A stretch of 32,632 nt of DNA from Nitrospina sp. (GTDB lineage Bacteria; Nitrospinota; Nitrospinia; Nitrospinales; VA-1). Shown here piece by piece: positions 17,622 to 25,996 of the stretch (the stretch's first letter is position 1; every line of letters begins with the position of its first letter). Made by a program: the position numbers and the translations under genes. Location of the stretch: contig JABHBK010000012.1 of the NCBI GenBank assembly GCA_018673915.1, forward strand, positions 1 to 32,632, read 5' to 3'. Under the pieces are notes generated by a model. It did no database searches. It worked only from the letters and a program-made list of their open reading frames with translations, and had not been told where the DNA came from.

Positions 17622-18758
17622 ATGGCCCAAGACCCTTTGATTAAGGGCTTCTCCTTTCTTTTAAAGTTCCTAATGATTTTTCGCTTTTCTTACAAATTAT
17701 TGATCAAAAAATTGGTGGCAGTTTCCTTCATACTATTCGTAGGGGGAAATGCTGAGGTGTTTGCGGACGGGGCTAAAGCTTCCATTTATTCGAACAATCC
17801 TATAGTTGCGGAAGTAGATGGAGCGCCCATTTACCTGGACGAGCTCAAACATGTCCGTATCCAGGAGGCACTCAACCAATTGCATGAAATGCAGACCCGT
17901 GCATTGAAGGAAAAAATTCTCGATCGGCTAATAGAGAAACATCCTGCCTTGATTGCGGATCAGGTTCCCAAGGTTACGGAAGCGGAGATTAAAAAATTTT
18001 ATGACAGCAACTCAGGTATTAAAGAGTTGGGAAGCTTGACTAAGGTAAGTCCTGAAATCCGAGACTATCTGGAAAAAAGTTTTCGGCAAGTTCATATTGA
18101 GCAGCAATATCAGCATGCAGTTCAAAAAGGCTGGGCCAAGGTTTACTTGACGCCCCCTAATGATTTTCACTTGGTGGCGGGTGTTGGCACGGCTGTGTTG
18201 TGGGCGGAAGAAAAGGTTCCTTCATCCCGACGAGTATTTGTGCTGGAATATTCTGATTTTCAATGCCCGTTCTGCAAACGGGTGCAAATCACTTTACAAA
18301 ACCTCAGAAAAAAATATCCCAATGAAGTGCAGTTTGGCTATCGTCACTTCCCTCTTCCTTTTCATAAAGAGGCAGAGGTGTTAGCCCAAGCTGTTGAGTG
18401 CGCCAGAGATCAAAACAAATTCTGGGAGCTTCAGGAACTTTTCTATGAAAATGATACTAACTCCACAAGTGAAAATGAAATTTTGAAACTGGTCAGGCTT
18501 GCGGGGATCAAAGATATCCCGGCCTTCCAACTATGCTTGCGAAATGGAAAGTATGAAAAGCGGGTTCAAAATGATATTCGTGATGGAGTCGCATTAGGAA
18601 TTCAAGGAACCCCGACATTTATATTAGGAGCTTATGATCCCGAATCCAAAACCGTTTCAGGAAAAATGTTTTCCGGGGCTGTTTCTGAAGAAAAGTTTGT
18701 TCGTGTTATAGAAAGATTTCTTGCCTCCACTCGTACCGAAGCTAAATTAAACCGATAG
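17622..18758 (+). CDS. periplasmic DsbA-like thiol oxidoreductase with extra N-terminal helical domain
   Basis: A protein of up to 378 aa. A signal peptide or anchor (KLLIKKLVAVSFILFVGG) is followed by a domain (about 60-165) that begins VAEVDGAPIYLDEL, like the N-terminal region of SurA/PpiC-type chaperones. A DsbA/thioredoxin_4 domain (about 190-370) follows, with active site CPFC (C215, C218) and the cis-Pro loop GTPTFILG. Expected activity is disulphide formation or isomerisation in the periplasm. The ATG at 17622 leaves an overlong n-region; an ATG at 17673 gives a more normal signal peptide and may be the true start. It is followed 17 bp later by a DsbD-alpha-like protein, a likely functional partner. 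Confidence 0.87.
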   Translation: MAQDPLIKGFSFLLKFLMIFRFSYKLLIKKLVAVSFILFVGGNAEVFADGAKASIYSNNPIVAEVDGAPIYLDELKHVRIQEALNQLHEMQTRALKEKILDRLIEKHPALIADQVPKVTEAEIKKFYDSNSGIKELGSLTKVSPEIRDYLEKSFRQVHIEQQYQHAVQKGWAKVYLTPPNDFHLVAGVGTAVLWAEEKVPSSRRVFVLEYSDFQCPFCKRVQITLQNLRKKYPNEVQFGYRHFPLPFHKEAEVLAQAVECARDQNKFWELQELFYENDTNSTSENEILKLVRLAGIKDIPAFQLCLRNGKYEKRVQNDIRDGVALGIQGTPTFILGAYDPESKTVSGKMFSGAVSEEKFVRVIERFLASTRTEAKLNR

Positions 18759-18775
18759 TTTTTCTTACCTGTGCC

Positions 18776-19288
18776 ATGATCAGGCTACTGATTTTTATTC
18801 TGGCTGGAATGCTTCTCCCGATTCAATTATTTGCCGAATCTAGTCCTTTTTCGGCCCCTTTGCCTTCCAGTCCTGGGATAAGACTGAGTCCTTTGATAGA
18901 TCCAAATCCTGTTTTTCCGGGAAACCGGTTTCGGTTATATCTGTCTGTCCAGATTGAAGAGGGTTGGCATATTTATTCCCTGCAACCTATGGATGGAAAT
19001 GAGTTGTTGGCAACTCAAATTATAATGCGAGATGATATTTTCGAAAATGCAGGGCACTGGAAGGAATCTTCAACTCACCTGATTCAGGATGGTGCGCAAG
19101 AAAAAATGGTCAAAGGTCATATCGCACTTGCTGAATTTCAAAAAGATTTTGATGTGCCCGAAAAAATAAACCCGGGAAACTATTCCTTAAGCGGGAAATT
19201 TCTCTATCGTGCCTGTGATAACAATCTCTGCACCCTTCCTCAGAGTCTTCCCTTTACCACCCGGCTACAGGTGGGTGTCATAAAATAG
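18776..19288 (+). CDS. isolated DsbD N-terminal (alpha) domain protein, periplasmic
   Basis: A 170-aa protein with a signal peptide (MIRLLIFILAGMLLPIQLFA) and an immunoglobulin-like DsbD-alpha domain. Evidence is PGNRFRLYLSVQIEEGWHIYS at the start and a C-terminal YRACDNNLCTLP with a C-x4-C pair, matching the redox Cys pair that passes electrons from DsbD to periplasmic partners. The transmembrane and gamma domains of full DsbD are absent here, so a separate CcdA/DsbD-beta protein would be needed. It lies 17 bp after the DsbA-like gene, so the pair probably forms a small thiol-reduction or exchange unit. Confidence 0.82.
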   Translation: MIRLLIFILAGMLLPIQLFAESSPFSAPLPSSPGIRLSPLIDPNPVFPGNRFRLYLSVQIEEGWHIYSLQPMDGNELLATQIIMRDDIFENAGHWKESSTHLIQDGAQEKMVKGHIALAEFQKDFDVPEKINPGNYSLSGKFLYRACDNNLCTLPQSLPFTTRLQVGVIK

Positions 19289-19444
19289 TAGTGTTTCACT
19301 CTGTATGAAGTATCTTTCGCAGAGCCTCTCCCACAGCCGAACAGCAGATAATCGTCTTTCCTTATTTTGATGTAATAGGATAAACTCTGATTGTAAGGTG
19401 TTTACAATCAGAAAAATTAACAACAGAAGCGTGCTTTTTGAACA

Positions 19445-22075
19445 ATGCAGATAATCACAACACATTTGAATGCAGACTTTGATTGTCTGGCGTCCTTGAT
19501 GGCTGCTAAGAAATTGTATCCACAGGCTCACTTGGTTCTTCCGGGATCCACAGAGCGCTTGGTGGAAGATTTTTTGAAAGAGAAGAGTCCGGCTCTGCAG
19601 TTCACGCGAATGAAGGATGTTCTTTTAGATCAGATTAGCCTTTTAGTGGTGGTCGATACCCATACCCCGGAAAGGATCGGGGTATTTGGTCCTCTGATGG
19701 ATAATCCTAATATTGAGGTTCATATTTATGATCATCACCCGGACCCACAACCAGAATTGAAATTGGGTCGGGCAATAATAAAAAAAAGAGGGGCGACCAC
19801 TACTATCTTTCACGAAATATTGCTCGAAAAGAAAGTTCCTCTAACTCCAGAGGAATGTACTTTGATGGTTCTGGGAATTTATCAGGATACGCACTCCCTG
19901 ATTACCGTTACCACAACTCCAGAAGATCTTGCTGCCGCGGGTAACCTGATTAAAAGAGGAGCAGACCTGAGTCGCGTTTCCATTTATATGCGGCAAAAAT
20001 TGAACCCCGAACAGTTGGATATTTTTAATGAAATGGTATCCAGTTTGGAATGCCAACAGATTAACGGTATTGAAGTGGCACTCACTACAGCATCCTCCGA
20101 TCATTTCGTCAGGGATCTGGCTTATGTGGTCCAAAATGTTATGGACTTGGAAAACTTATCTGCCGTGCTTGCCTTGATTCGGTTGGATACCAGAATCTAT
20201 TTGATCGGGCGTAGCAGTATTCCGGAAGTCAATGTTGCGGAACTGGCTAAAGTTTTCGGGGGAGGCGGTCATGAAAGCGCTGCATCCGCCGCCATTAAGG
20301 GCCTCACGCTTGCACAGGTAAAAGACAAACTGCTTATTAACCTGGAACGCACTGTTCAACCATTGAGCCGCATCAGGGATATCATGCATGCTCCCGCTAT
20401 TGCGGTGGATAAAGAGGATACGATTCGATGCGTTGAAAAAAAGCTGACTCACTATAATTTAAATACATTACCTGTTTTGGCAGGAGAACAAACTGCAGGC
20501 CTGATCACTCGCCAGATTGTGGAAAAAGCCATTCATCATGGAATGGAAGAGGATCGTGCGGAAGACTTGATGATAAGCAACTTTTCAGTCACGACTCCCG
20601 ATGCCTATTTCAAGTCAGTGATTCCTCTGGTGATTGAGGAAAAACAGAAACTTATTCCTGTTGTCGATTCTAAGAATAGTTTGATAGGTGTTGTGAGCCG
20701 AGGCGACCTGCTCAGGGTAATGCATAATGACATGGCACAAAATGGAGATTCATCTGAAACTCCATTCTTGGGAAGGGCAGTTGCCCAAAAGAGCCTGAAG
20801 AGCCTTGTAAAAGAAAGACTGGATAAGGACGTTTACCAGCTTCTAGAGCGTATTGCCCAACTTGGAGAGCGTGAGGGCAAAGCCGTTTATGCCGTAGGGG
20901 GTTTCGTGAGGGATCTGTTTATAAAAACTCCTAATCAGGATATTGATATTGTTGTTGAAGGCGAAGGGATTTCTTTTGCGGCTTGTCTTGCGGAAGAATT
21001 TGGTGGCAGGGTGAAGTCTCATGAAGAGTTTGGAACCTCCGTAGTAATTTTCCCCGATGGTTATCGTATAGATGTAGCCACCGCCCGCATGGAATATTAC
21101 AAACATCCCGGTGCTTTGCCTACCGTAGAAAAAAGTTCGGTGAAGTCTGATCTTTTCCGGCGTGACTTCACCATTAACAGTATGGCGGTAAAGCTGAGCG
21201 GGGCAAACGCTTTTTGCCTGATCGATTTTTTTAACGGGGAAAGGGATTTAAGAAACAAGGAAATCCATGTCCTGCACAGTTTAAGTTTTATTGAAGACCC
21301 CTGCCGATTGTTCAGGGCTATAAGATTCGAACAAAGATTTGATTTCAAAATAGGCAAGCAGGCTGAGGCGTTTATACGAAACACCATTAGAAAGCGCCTC
21401 ATTGATTCTCTAAGCGGAACGCGTTTGTTCAACGAGATCAAACTGCTCCTCAAGGAGAAGCGCCCAACGGATTGCATTCGTAGAATGCAGGAGTTTGACC
21501 TTTTTCAGTTTGTCTCACAGGACATGATGAAAGATCCTAAAGACCTTGAGATTCTGGAAAGGTTGGAAGCGGTATTTTCCTGGGCGGGTATGATCAATCT
21601 TCCCAGAGCACCGGAAGTCTGGCAGGTCTATTTTCTGGGGCTGTTTTATTCCCTGGATGAAAAAGCGTACTCAAATGCTGTGGATCGGCTCCAATTAACA
21701 ACTCGAATGAAAAACTCTTTGGAGCAAGGCAGGTTTCAATGTCGTGAGAGTTTGAAGCGGCTGAGCTCTAAAGAGGAGTGGGAGCCAAAGGATATCTACT
21801 ATACCTTTGCCGATCTATCTATTGAGACGATCCTGTTTTTGCTTGCACTGTCTTCTTCGGACCGGCTCAACCAATATGCGAATATCTATTTTACGCAGTA
21901 TCAAGGTAAAGTTGAGCCCTCGTTGAAAGGGGATGATCTGGTGAAAATGGGCCTTGAACCTGGCCCGGTATTCCAGTCCGTATTCTGCGTACTTCGGGAG
22001 GCACGGTTGATGGGTAAAGTGAATACAAGGGATGAAGAATTGGCACTGGTTAAAGAACAATTCCTGAAACCGTGA
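19445..22075 (+). CDS. DHH phosphoesterase - CBS - CBS - tRNA nucleotidyltransferase (CCA/A-adding type) fusion
   Basis: An 876-aa multidomain protein. Residues 1-300 form a DHH/DHHA1 phosphoesterase, with NADFDCLAS near the start, DHH at 96-98 and GGGGHESAA (His276), like oligoribonucleases. Two CBS domains follow (about 310-430: DIMHAPAIAV, then GVVSRGDLLRV). Residues about 465-870 are a class II nucleotidyltransferase head with GGFVRD (485-490), catalytic DIDIVV (D499, D501) and RRDFTINSMA, plus the RNA-binding helical region. This fused architecture is known from several bacterial phyla, and some such proteins add only the terminal A of CCA, with a separate CC-adding enzyme. No such second gene is in the window. 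Cytoplasmic, probably monocistronic. Confidence 0.93.
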   Translation: MQIITTHLNADFDCLASLMAAKKLYPQAHLVLPGSTERLVEDFLKEKSPALQFTRMKDVLLDQISLLVVVDTHTPERIGVFGPLMDNPNIEVHIYDHHPDPQPELKLGRAIIKKRGATTTIFHEILLEKKVPLTPEECTLMVLGIYQDTHSLITVTTTPEDLAAAGNLIKRGADLSRVSIYMRQKLNPEQLDIFNEMVSSLECQQINGIEVALTTASSDHFVRDLAYVVQNVMDLENLSAVLALIRLDTRIYLIGRSSIPEVNVAELAKVFGGGGHESAASAAIKGLTLAQVKDKLLINLERTVQPLSRIRDIMHAPAIAVDKEDTIRCVEKKLTHYNLNTLPVLAGEQTAGLITRQIVEKAIHHGMEEDRAEDLMISNFSVTTPDAYFKSVIPLVIEEKQKLIPVVDSKNSLIGVVSRGDLLRVMHNDMAQNGDSSETPFLGRAVAQKSLKSLVKERLDKDVYQLLERIAQLGEREGKAVYAVGGFVRDLFIKTPNQDIDIVVEGEGISFAACLAEEFGGRVKSHEEFGTSVVIFPDGYRIDVATARMEYYKHPGALPTVEKSSVKSDLFRRDFTINSMAVKLSGANAFCLIDFFNGERDLRNKEIHVLHSLSFIEDPCRLFRAIRFEQRFDFKIGKQAEAFIRNTIRKRLIDSLSGTRLFNEIKLLLKEKRPTDCIRRMQEFDLFQFVSQDMMKDPKDLEILERLEAVFSWAGMINLPRAPEVWQVYFLGLFYSLDEKAYSNAVDRLQLTTRMKNSLEQGRFQCRESLKRLSSKEEWEPKDIYYTFADLSIETILFLLALSSSDRLNQYANIYFTQYQGKVEPSLKGDDLVKMGLEPGPVFQSVFCVLREARLMGKVNTRDEELALVKEQFLKP

Positions 22076-22148
22076 GACAGAAAATTCTCCTAATAGCTGT
22101 GCTGTTTTTGATTCGATATGTCATGCTTGTAGGTTAAAGGCAGGGATG

Positions 22149-22157
22149 TGTTATAAT
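22149..22157 (+). promoter_or_regulatory. extended -10 promoter for the LRR gene pair
   Basis: TGTTATAAT, a perfect extended -10 element (TG-n-TATAAT), lies 46 bp before the GTG start of the first LRR gene. The -35 is weak, as is usual for this promoter class. Confidence 0.5.
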
Positions 22158-22203
22158 TAGACATCCTTAATTTTATCATCAATCTGAGAAGAGGTAACCG
22201 GTC

Positions 22204-22785
22204 GTGGCAAGTGTTGATTTCCTTATTAAGCAGTTTTTGACTCCAGACAAAAAAAATCTCGACTTGAGTAACCAGGGTATTGGAGACAAGGGAGCCATAA
22301 CGTTGTCTAAGAATAAGAATTTGCGCAGGTTGAAAAAATTGATTCTTCCTAATAACAATATCAGCGACGAGGGATGTGCTGCCATTGCCAATTCGGAAAA
22401 TTTCAAGCAGCTGACAGATCTTGATATTTATGGGAATGTTATCAGCGATGACGGAGTCAAGGCGATTGCCGAATCCCCTTATATGAGCAACCTAAAAAAA
22501 CTCAGCCTTTATGGCAACCTTGTTGAAGATGAGGGAGCTATAGCCATTGCTGAATCTCAGACACTTTCAAAGCTTAAGCATTTATTTATTACCTCAAACC
22601 GGATTAGACGGGAAGGGATTGAATCTCTTCAAAAAGCAAAATGCCGCACTCGGCTTTGCCATCTTCATGTAGATAACCTGAAAGATTTTTATTATGAAGA
22701 GGTTTCGGATGATGATGAAGATTTAATTAATAGCTGGGAAGAACTTAAGGCTCGAGCCGCCGAGAATAAAGATTCAGAGGACTGA
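22204..22785 (+). CDS. leucine-rich-repeat (RNI-like) protein, paralogue 2
   Basis: A 193-aa protein with about five 28-residue RNI-type repeats (LKKLILPNNNISDEG, LTDLDIYGNVISDDG, LKKLSLYGNLVEDEG) and an acidic, non-repeat C-terminal tail (about 160-193) rich in Asp and Glu. There is no signal peptide. The N-terminal cap DFLIKQFL...LDLSNQGIGDKG parallels DVLVKKLL...LDLRLKYIGDEG of the protein at 2112. It starts at GTG, with an AGAGGTAA site upstream. The third LRR gene follows 8 bp downstream, so the two are co-transcribed. The function is presumably protein binding; the partner is unknown. Confidence 0.85.
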   Translation: MASVDFLIKQFLTPDKKNLDLSNQGIGDKGAITLSKNKNLRRLKKLILPNNNISDEGCAAIANSENFKQLTDLDIYGNVISDDGVKAIAESPYMSNLKKLSLYGNLVEDEGAIAIAESQTLSKLKHLFITSNRIRREGIESLQKAKCRTRLCHLHVDNLKDFYYEEVSDDDEDLINSWEELKARAAENKDSED

Positions 22786-22793
22786 TCTTCCTA

Positions 22794-23360
22794 ATGCAGA
22801 AACGATTGTGGCACCTCCTGTTAATTTTCTCATTCTTTCTTCTGTCAACAAATCAAATCGATGCCCAAGTTGACCTGGCGGAGCCGGTGGACTACGGGAA
22901 ACTCTTTGCTGAAAACCTTTCAAGGGCGGGGAAAGTTTTGAACCTGTCGGGAAAAAAGATAGGGGATGAAGGCCTGAAAATACTGCTCAAACAAGACTTC
23001 ATTAAAAAACTCAAAAAACTCGATTTGAGATATAACGACATCAGTCCAGAAGGGGCCAAAAACCTTGCGCAGTCTCAGCAGTTGCCAAAGCTCAAAAAAC
23101 TGATACTAAGACATAATTTTTTCGCTGATGAAGGTACCGTGGCTTTTGCAAACTCTTCCAGTTTTCCTAACCTTGAGGTTTTGCAGTTGGGGTGGAATGA
23201 AATTCGGGATGCTGGAGCGCTAGCTCTGGCGGGTTCAAAAAGTTTTCCTAAATTAAAAAAGCTGGATTTAAGGGGAAACTTTTTGGCTGGCAAAACCAAA
23301 GAAACTCTCAGAACCACCCTGGCTCACCTGATATCTTTGCGTATATTCCAATCTGAATAA
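22794..23360 (+). CDS. exported leucine-rich-repeat (RNI-like) protein, paralogue 3
   Basis: A 188-aa protein with a clear signal peptide (MQKRLWHLLLIFSFFLL, cleavage probably after IDA at about residue 24). Four to five RNI-type repeats follow (LKKLDLRYNDISPEG, LKKLILRHNFFADEG, LEVLQLGWNEIRDAG, LKKLDLRGNFLAG). The mature N-terminus KLFAENLSRAGKVLNLSGKKIGDEG repeats the cap of the two cytoplasmic paralogues. Thus the same solenoid has been made for the periplasm or cell surface. It begins 8 bp after paralogue 2. No anchor or sorting motif is seen at the C-terminus. Confidence 0.85.
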   Translation: MQKRLWHLLLIFSFFLLSTNQIDAQVDLAEPVDYGKLFAENLSRAGKVLNLSGKKIGDEGLKILLKQDFIKKLKKLDLRYNDISPEGAKNLAQSQQLPKLKKLILRHNFFADEGTVAFANSSSFPNLEVLQLGWNEIRDAGALALAGSKSFPKLKKLDLRGNFLAGKTKETLRTTLAHLISLRIFQSE

Positions 23361-23463
23361 CCCTACCAGGCGTGGGGCCAACGTGCCATCAGTTTATTTG
23401 GCGAGCAAAGAGTTGCTTGCTATCTGCTTCACGGGCCATGGAGTGCTGGCCGTGAGCCTGGCA

Positions 23464-23706
23464 CTAGACTTTAACGATGCCGCTGTCCTCGTCATAAAAA
23501 AAGGTGCTGCCGTCTGGTCCGCGGTAGGATATTTCCTTGACCTCCCATATCTGCTTCTTTTTGACATCTGCTTCTGCGGCATGAAACCTGCCATTTTCTT
23601 CCCGCTGCAGGAGGAGAAATTTATTCTCATTATTCGAAACAATATTCCAATGGAAAAAATCGCTTTGGACCGTTCCTTTTTCGTAATCGATATTGATGAT
23701 GTTCAT
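23464..23706 (-). CDS. small unknown protein (80 aa) at the end of the ctpA cluster
   Basis: Not recognised. 80 residues, charged, with alternating hydrophobic and aromatic positions that suggest a small beta-rich protein (NIINIDYEKGTVQ, FHWNIVSN, KFLLLQREENGRFH). There is no signal peptide and no Cys. The ATG at 23706 has AAAGGGA nine bases upstream; a TTG three codons earlier is the alternative. It starts 31 bp after the ctpA stop on the same strand, so it is probably the last gene of that cluster. A plus-strand frame covers the same bases but has no ribosome site and a less protein-like composition. Confidence 0.55.
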   Translation of the reverse strand: MNIINIDYEKGTVQSDFFHWNIVSNNENKFLLLQREENGRFHAAEADVKKKQIWEVKEISYRGPDGSTFFYDEDSGIVKV

Positions 23707-23737
23707 TTCCGACAATCCCTTTAATCTTAATGTTGAA

Positions 23738-25294
23738 CTAGTAATTGATATTAGCTGCTATTTCGTGAGCTTTTTCCATGGATCTTTTTTTGCTGGCCAC
23801 AGTAGTATTTTTCAGGATGCGATGAGCCAGTTCCACAGTTGCATCATGTTCTGTGTTCAAAGTAACGCCCTGCTTTTCAAAAAACTTGTTAAGATTTGAT
23901 ACTTTTAAATTTAATGTGGGTTGCAGGGGGCCTTTAGCGGCCTTGTCAGGGACTTCTTCTCCTGCGTCATCGTTGATGATGTGAATCTCTGGGACGATAC
24001 CGTGTTCGGTGATATCGATTCCTGAGGGCGTATAATACTTCGAAGTGGTGAGGCGTAGGCCCGAACCATCGCTTAGCCTGAAGATGGTTTGTACGGAACC
24101 TTTGCCGTAGGAATTTTCACCCACAATTACGGCCTTCCCTGAGTCCCTCAATGCCCCCGCGACAATTTCTGCAGCACTTGCGCTATATTGGTTGATGAGA
24201 ACTGCCACTGGCACCTGATGCAGGCTGTCTTTATAAAGGCCGCGGTAGTCATGGTAGTCATCTTCGGCTCTACCCTGTGTATAAACCACCATTCGTCCTT
24301 TGAAAAGGAAATGACTGGCCACTTTTACTGATTGGGTGAGCAGTCCGCCGGGGTTTTCACGCAGGTCCAAAACGAATCCTTTTACGCCTCTTTTTTTAGC
24401 CTGCTCCAAACCTGCTTTTAGCTGTTTTTCTGTTTGTTGGGAAAAACTACTTATCCTTATATAACCAATTTCGTCATCGAGTGTTTTGTACTCAACCGTA
24501 TTGATTAAAATGATTTCTCGAGTGAGGGTGTAGGTTATTTTTCTATTTTCGCTGGGTCGCGATAGCGTAAGGGTGACTTTGGTTTCAGGATAGCCTCTGA
24601 GCAAGTTTGCAAGTTCTTCTATATGGAGTCCGGTAACACTTTTCCCGTTCACGCTTACAAAAGAATCTTCGGCAAGAATTCCCGCCTTTTCAGCCGGGGA
24701 ATCACCCATAGTTTTGACCACAAAGAGCCGCTTATCTTTCATGGTGATCACCATCCCCAAACCCCCGTATTTTCCCTCGGTGTCACGCATGGATTTGTCA
24801 AAAGAACCCTTATCCATATACTGGGAGTAGGTGTCGAGAGACTTCATGATTCCTTCAATCGCCGAGTTTTCCAGGGTTTCCTTGGTTGCCGTATTGCGGG
24901 AATGATCGAGGAGGAAATAATAGACTTTCTGGAGCTCATCCCAATCGTGGCTTCTATTGTAGCTAAGTTTATATTGAGTGGAATGGTTTTTGTATCTTAG
25001 AGTATTGATGCCAGGATTTTTGCTTAGCGTCACTTCCATCGAGTCAGCACTTTTAATCATTCCCTCAATAGCGGCGGAAAATAATTTTTTATGATCTGGA
25101 GAATAGACATATTTTTCAGAAACCAGATCAATAACCTCTTCAAATATTTCCAGATCGTTGTTGAAAAACCCGGCATCAGCTGTTCCCTTAAAGTTGGCTG
25201 GCCCCAGAGTATAAACTTGAGGCAGACATAAGAGGGCAAACAGACCTGCTATCAGGCTGAACGCATACTTTCGAGAGTTTGTTTTTGGATTCAT
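23738..25294 (-). CDS. ctpA: C-terminal processing protease (CtpA, family S41A)
   Basis: A 518-aa exported protease with an N-terminal signal or anchor (about 9-30). The PDZ domain is at about 175-260 (GGLGMVITM... GDSPAEKAGI). The S41 core carries FVLDLRENPGGLL, the catalytic Ser373 in SASAAE and Lys398 in YGKGSVQ, the Ser-Lys dyad of tail-specific proteases that cut periplasmic proteins from their C-termini. The segment before PDZ seems to contain the usual helical motif twice: AAIEGMIKSAD near 74-84 and SAIEGIMKSLD near 144-154. It follows dsbA by 43 bp and precedes the 80-aa gene, within a minus-strand cluster of exported proteins. Confidence 0.95.
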   Translation of the reverse strand: MNPKTNSRKYAFSLIAGLFALLCLPQVYTLGPANFKGTADAGFFNNDLEIFEEVIDLVSEKYVYSPDHKKLFSAAIEGMIKSADSMEVTLSKNPGINTLRYKNHSTQYKLSYNRSHDWDELQKVYYFLLDHSRNTATKETLENSAIEGIMKSLDTYSQYMDKGSFDKSMRDTEGKYGGLGMVITMKDKRLFVVKTMGDSPAEKAGILAEDSFVSVNGKSVTGLHIEELANLLRGYPETKVTLTLSRPSENRKITYTLTREIILINTVEYKTLDDEIGYIRISSFSQQTEKQLKAGLEQAKKRGVKGFVLDLRENPGGLLTQSVKVASHFLFKGRMVVYTQGRAEDDYHDYRGLYKDSLHQVPVAVLINQYSASAAEIVAGALRDSGKAVIVGENSYGKGSVQTIFRLSDGSGLRLTTSKYYTPSGIDITEHGIVPEIHIINDDAGEEVPDKAAKGPLQPTLNLKVSNLNKFFEKQGVTLNTEHDATVELAHRILKNTTVASKKRSMEKAHEIAANINY

Positions 25295-25337
25295 CTCGGA
25301 TTATTAAAAATGTTGTGAGGGCAGATCGCCAAGAAAA

Positions 25338-25964
25338 CTATCCATTCTTCTTTAATATGTCATCAAAAATTTTTTCCAGATTGTCCGTCATTTCCTCAGT
25401 ACTTCCATGGGTCATGCTTGGCGCTACTTTCAGGACGTCGTTTATGATTATCGTTGGTGTTTCATTGGCCTTAAATTGTTTGGCGAGTTCCAGAGAATGG
25501 TCGGTTTTGGCTTTGATGGAAGCGGACTGCATTCCCTCGGTCATCTCTTTGCTTATCTTAAAATCGCGTGCCAGAAACTTAATGACTTTAGGTTGGAAAA
25601 TATTGACGCCTAATTTAAAGTTGGTATCAAATAATTCCTGAGTGAATTCTTCTTCAACCCCTAGTTCATCAGCGATATAAAAAGCCATTGCCGGATAAGC
25701 CGTTTGGTTGCCCCAGTAAATCGGTGATTTTTTATGATGAAGCTTATCTTTGAACTTGGCGTGCAGGCGTTTCGATGTTTCCAGAAATCGATAGCAATGT
25801 CCGCAGGAATAATTGAAGAACTCAATCATCTCGATCGTTTTGACATTTTTGAGTCTACTGATGTCTCCGATTACTTCATATTTACCGCGAATTTTTTCAT
25901 CCGCCTGGACCCCAACGGGCAATAAGAAAAGTAAAGTCAATAAAACGGCGGAAAGCTTTCTCAT
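25338..25964 (-). CDS. dsbA: thiol:disulphide interchange protein DsbA-like
   Basis: A 208-aa periplasmic protein with a signal peptide (MRKLSAVLLTLLFLLPVGVQA). The mature DsbA fold has the strand TIEMIEFFNYS, active site CGHC (C54, C57), a helical insertion and the cis-Pro loop ETPTIII. CGHC with the FFNYSCGHC context is close to classical DsbA (CPHC), an oxidant of substrate thiols. The start is fixed by AAGGAG five bases upstream of the ATG. It lies 32 bp after the metallophosphatase/cytochrome gene and 43 bp before ctpA, so all are probably co-transcribed; it may help fold the disulphide- or haem-bearing products. Confidence 0.93.
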   Translation of the reverse strand: MRKLSAVLLTLLFLLPVGVQADEKIRGKYEVIGDISRLKNVKTIEMIEFFNYSCGHCYRFLETSKRLHAKFKDKLHHKKSPIYWGNQTAYPAMAFYIADELGVEEEFTQELFDTNFKLGVNIFQPKVIKFLARDFKISKEMTEGMQSASIKAKTDHSLELAKQFKANETPTIIINDVLKVAPSMTHGSTEEMTDNLEKIFDDILKKNG

Positions 25965-25996
25965 GAACCACTCCTTGTTTTTTTTGCACGTCCTGA

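Noticed and set aside
23415-23470. Imperfect stem-loops after the LRR pair (CACGGGCCA/TGGCCGTG and AGCAA/TTGCT)
   Set aside because: One arm has a bulge, the other is short, and neither is followed by a T-run, so I did not call a terminator.
23383-23724. 113-aa plus-strand frame opposite the 80-aa gene
   Set aside because: No ribosome site, runs past the end of the opposite gene, and its composition looks like an antisense shadow; the minus-strand frame has a good site and fits the cluster.
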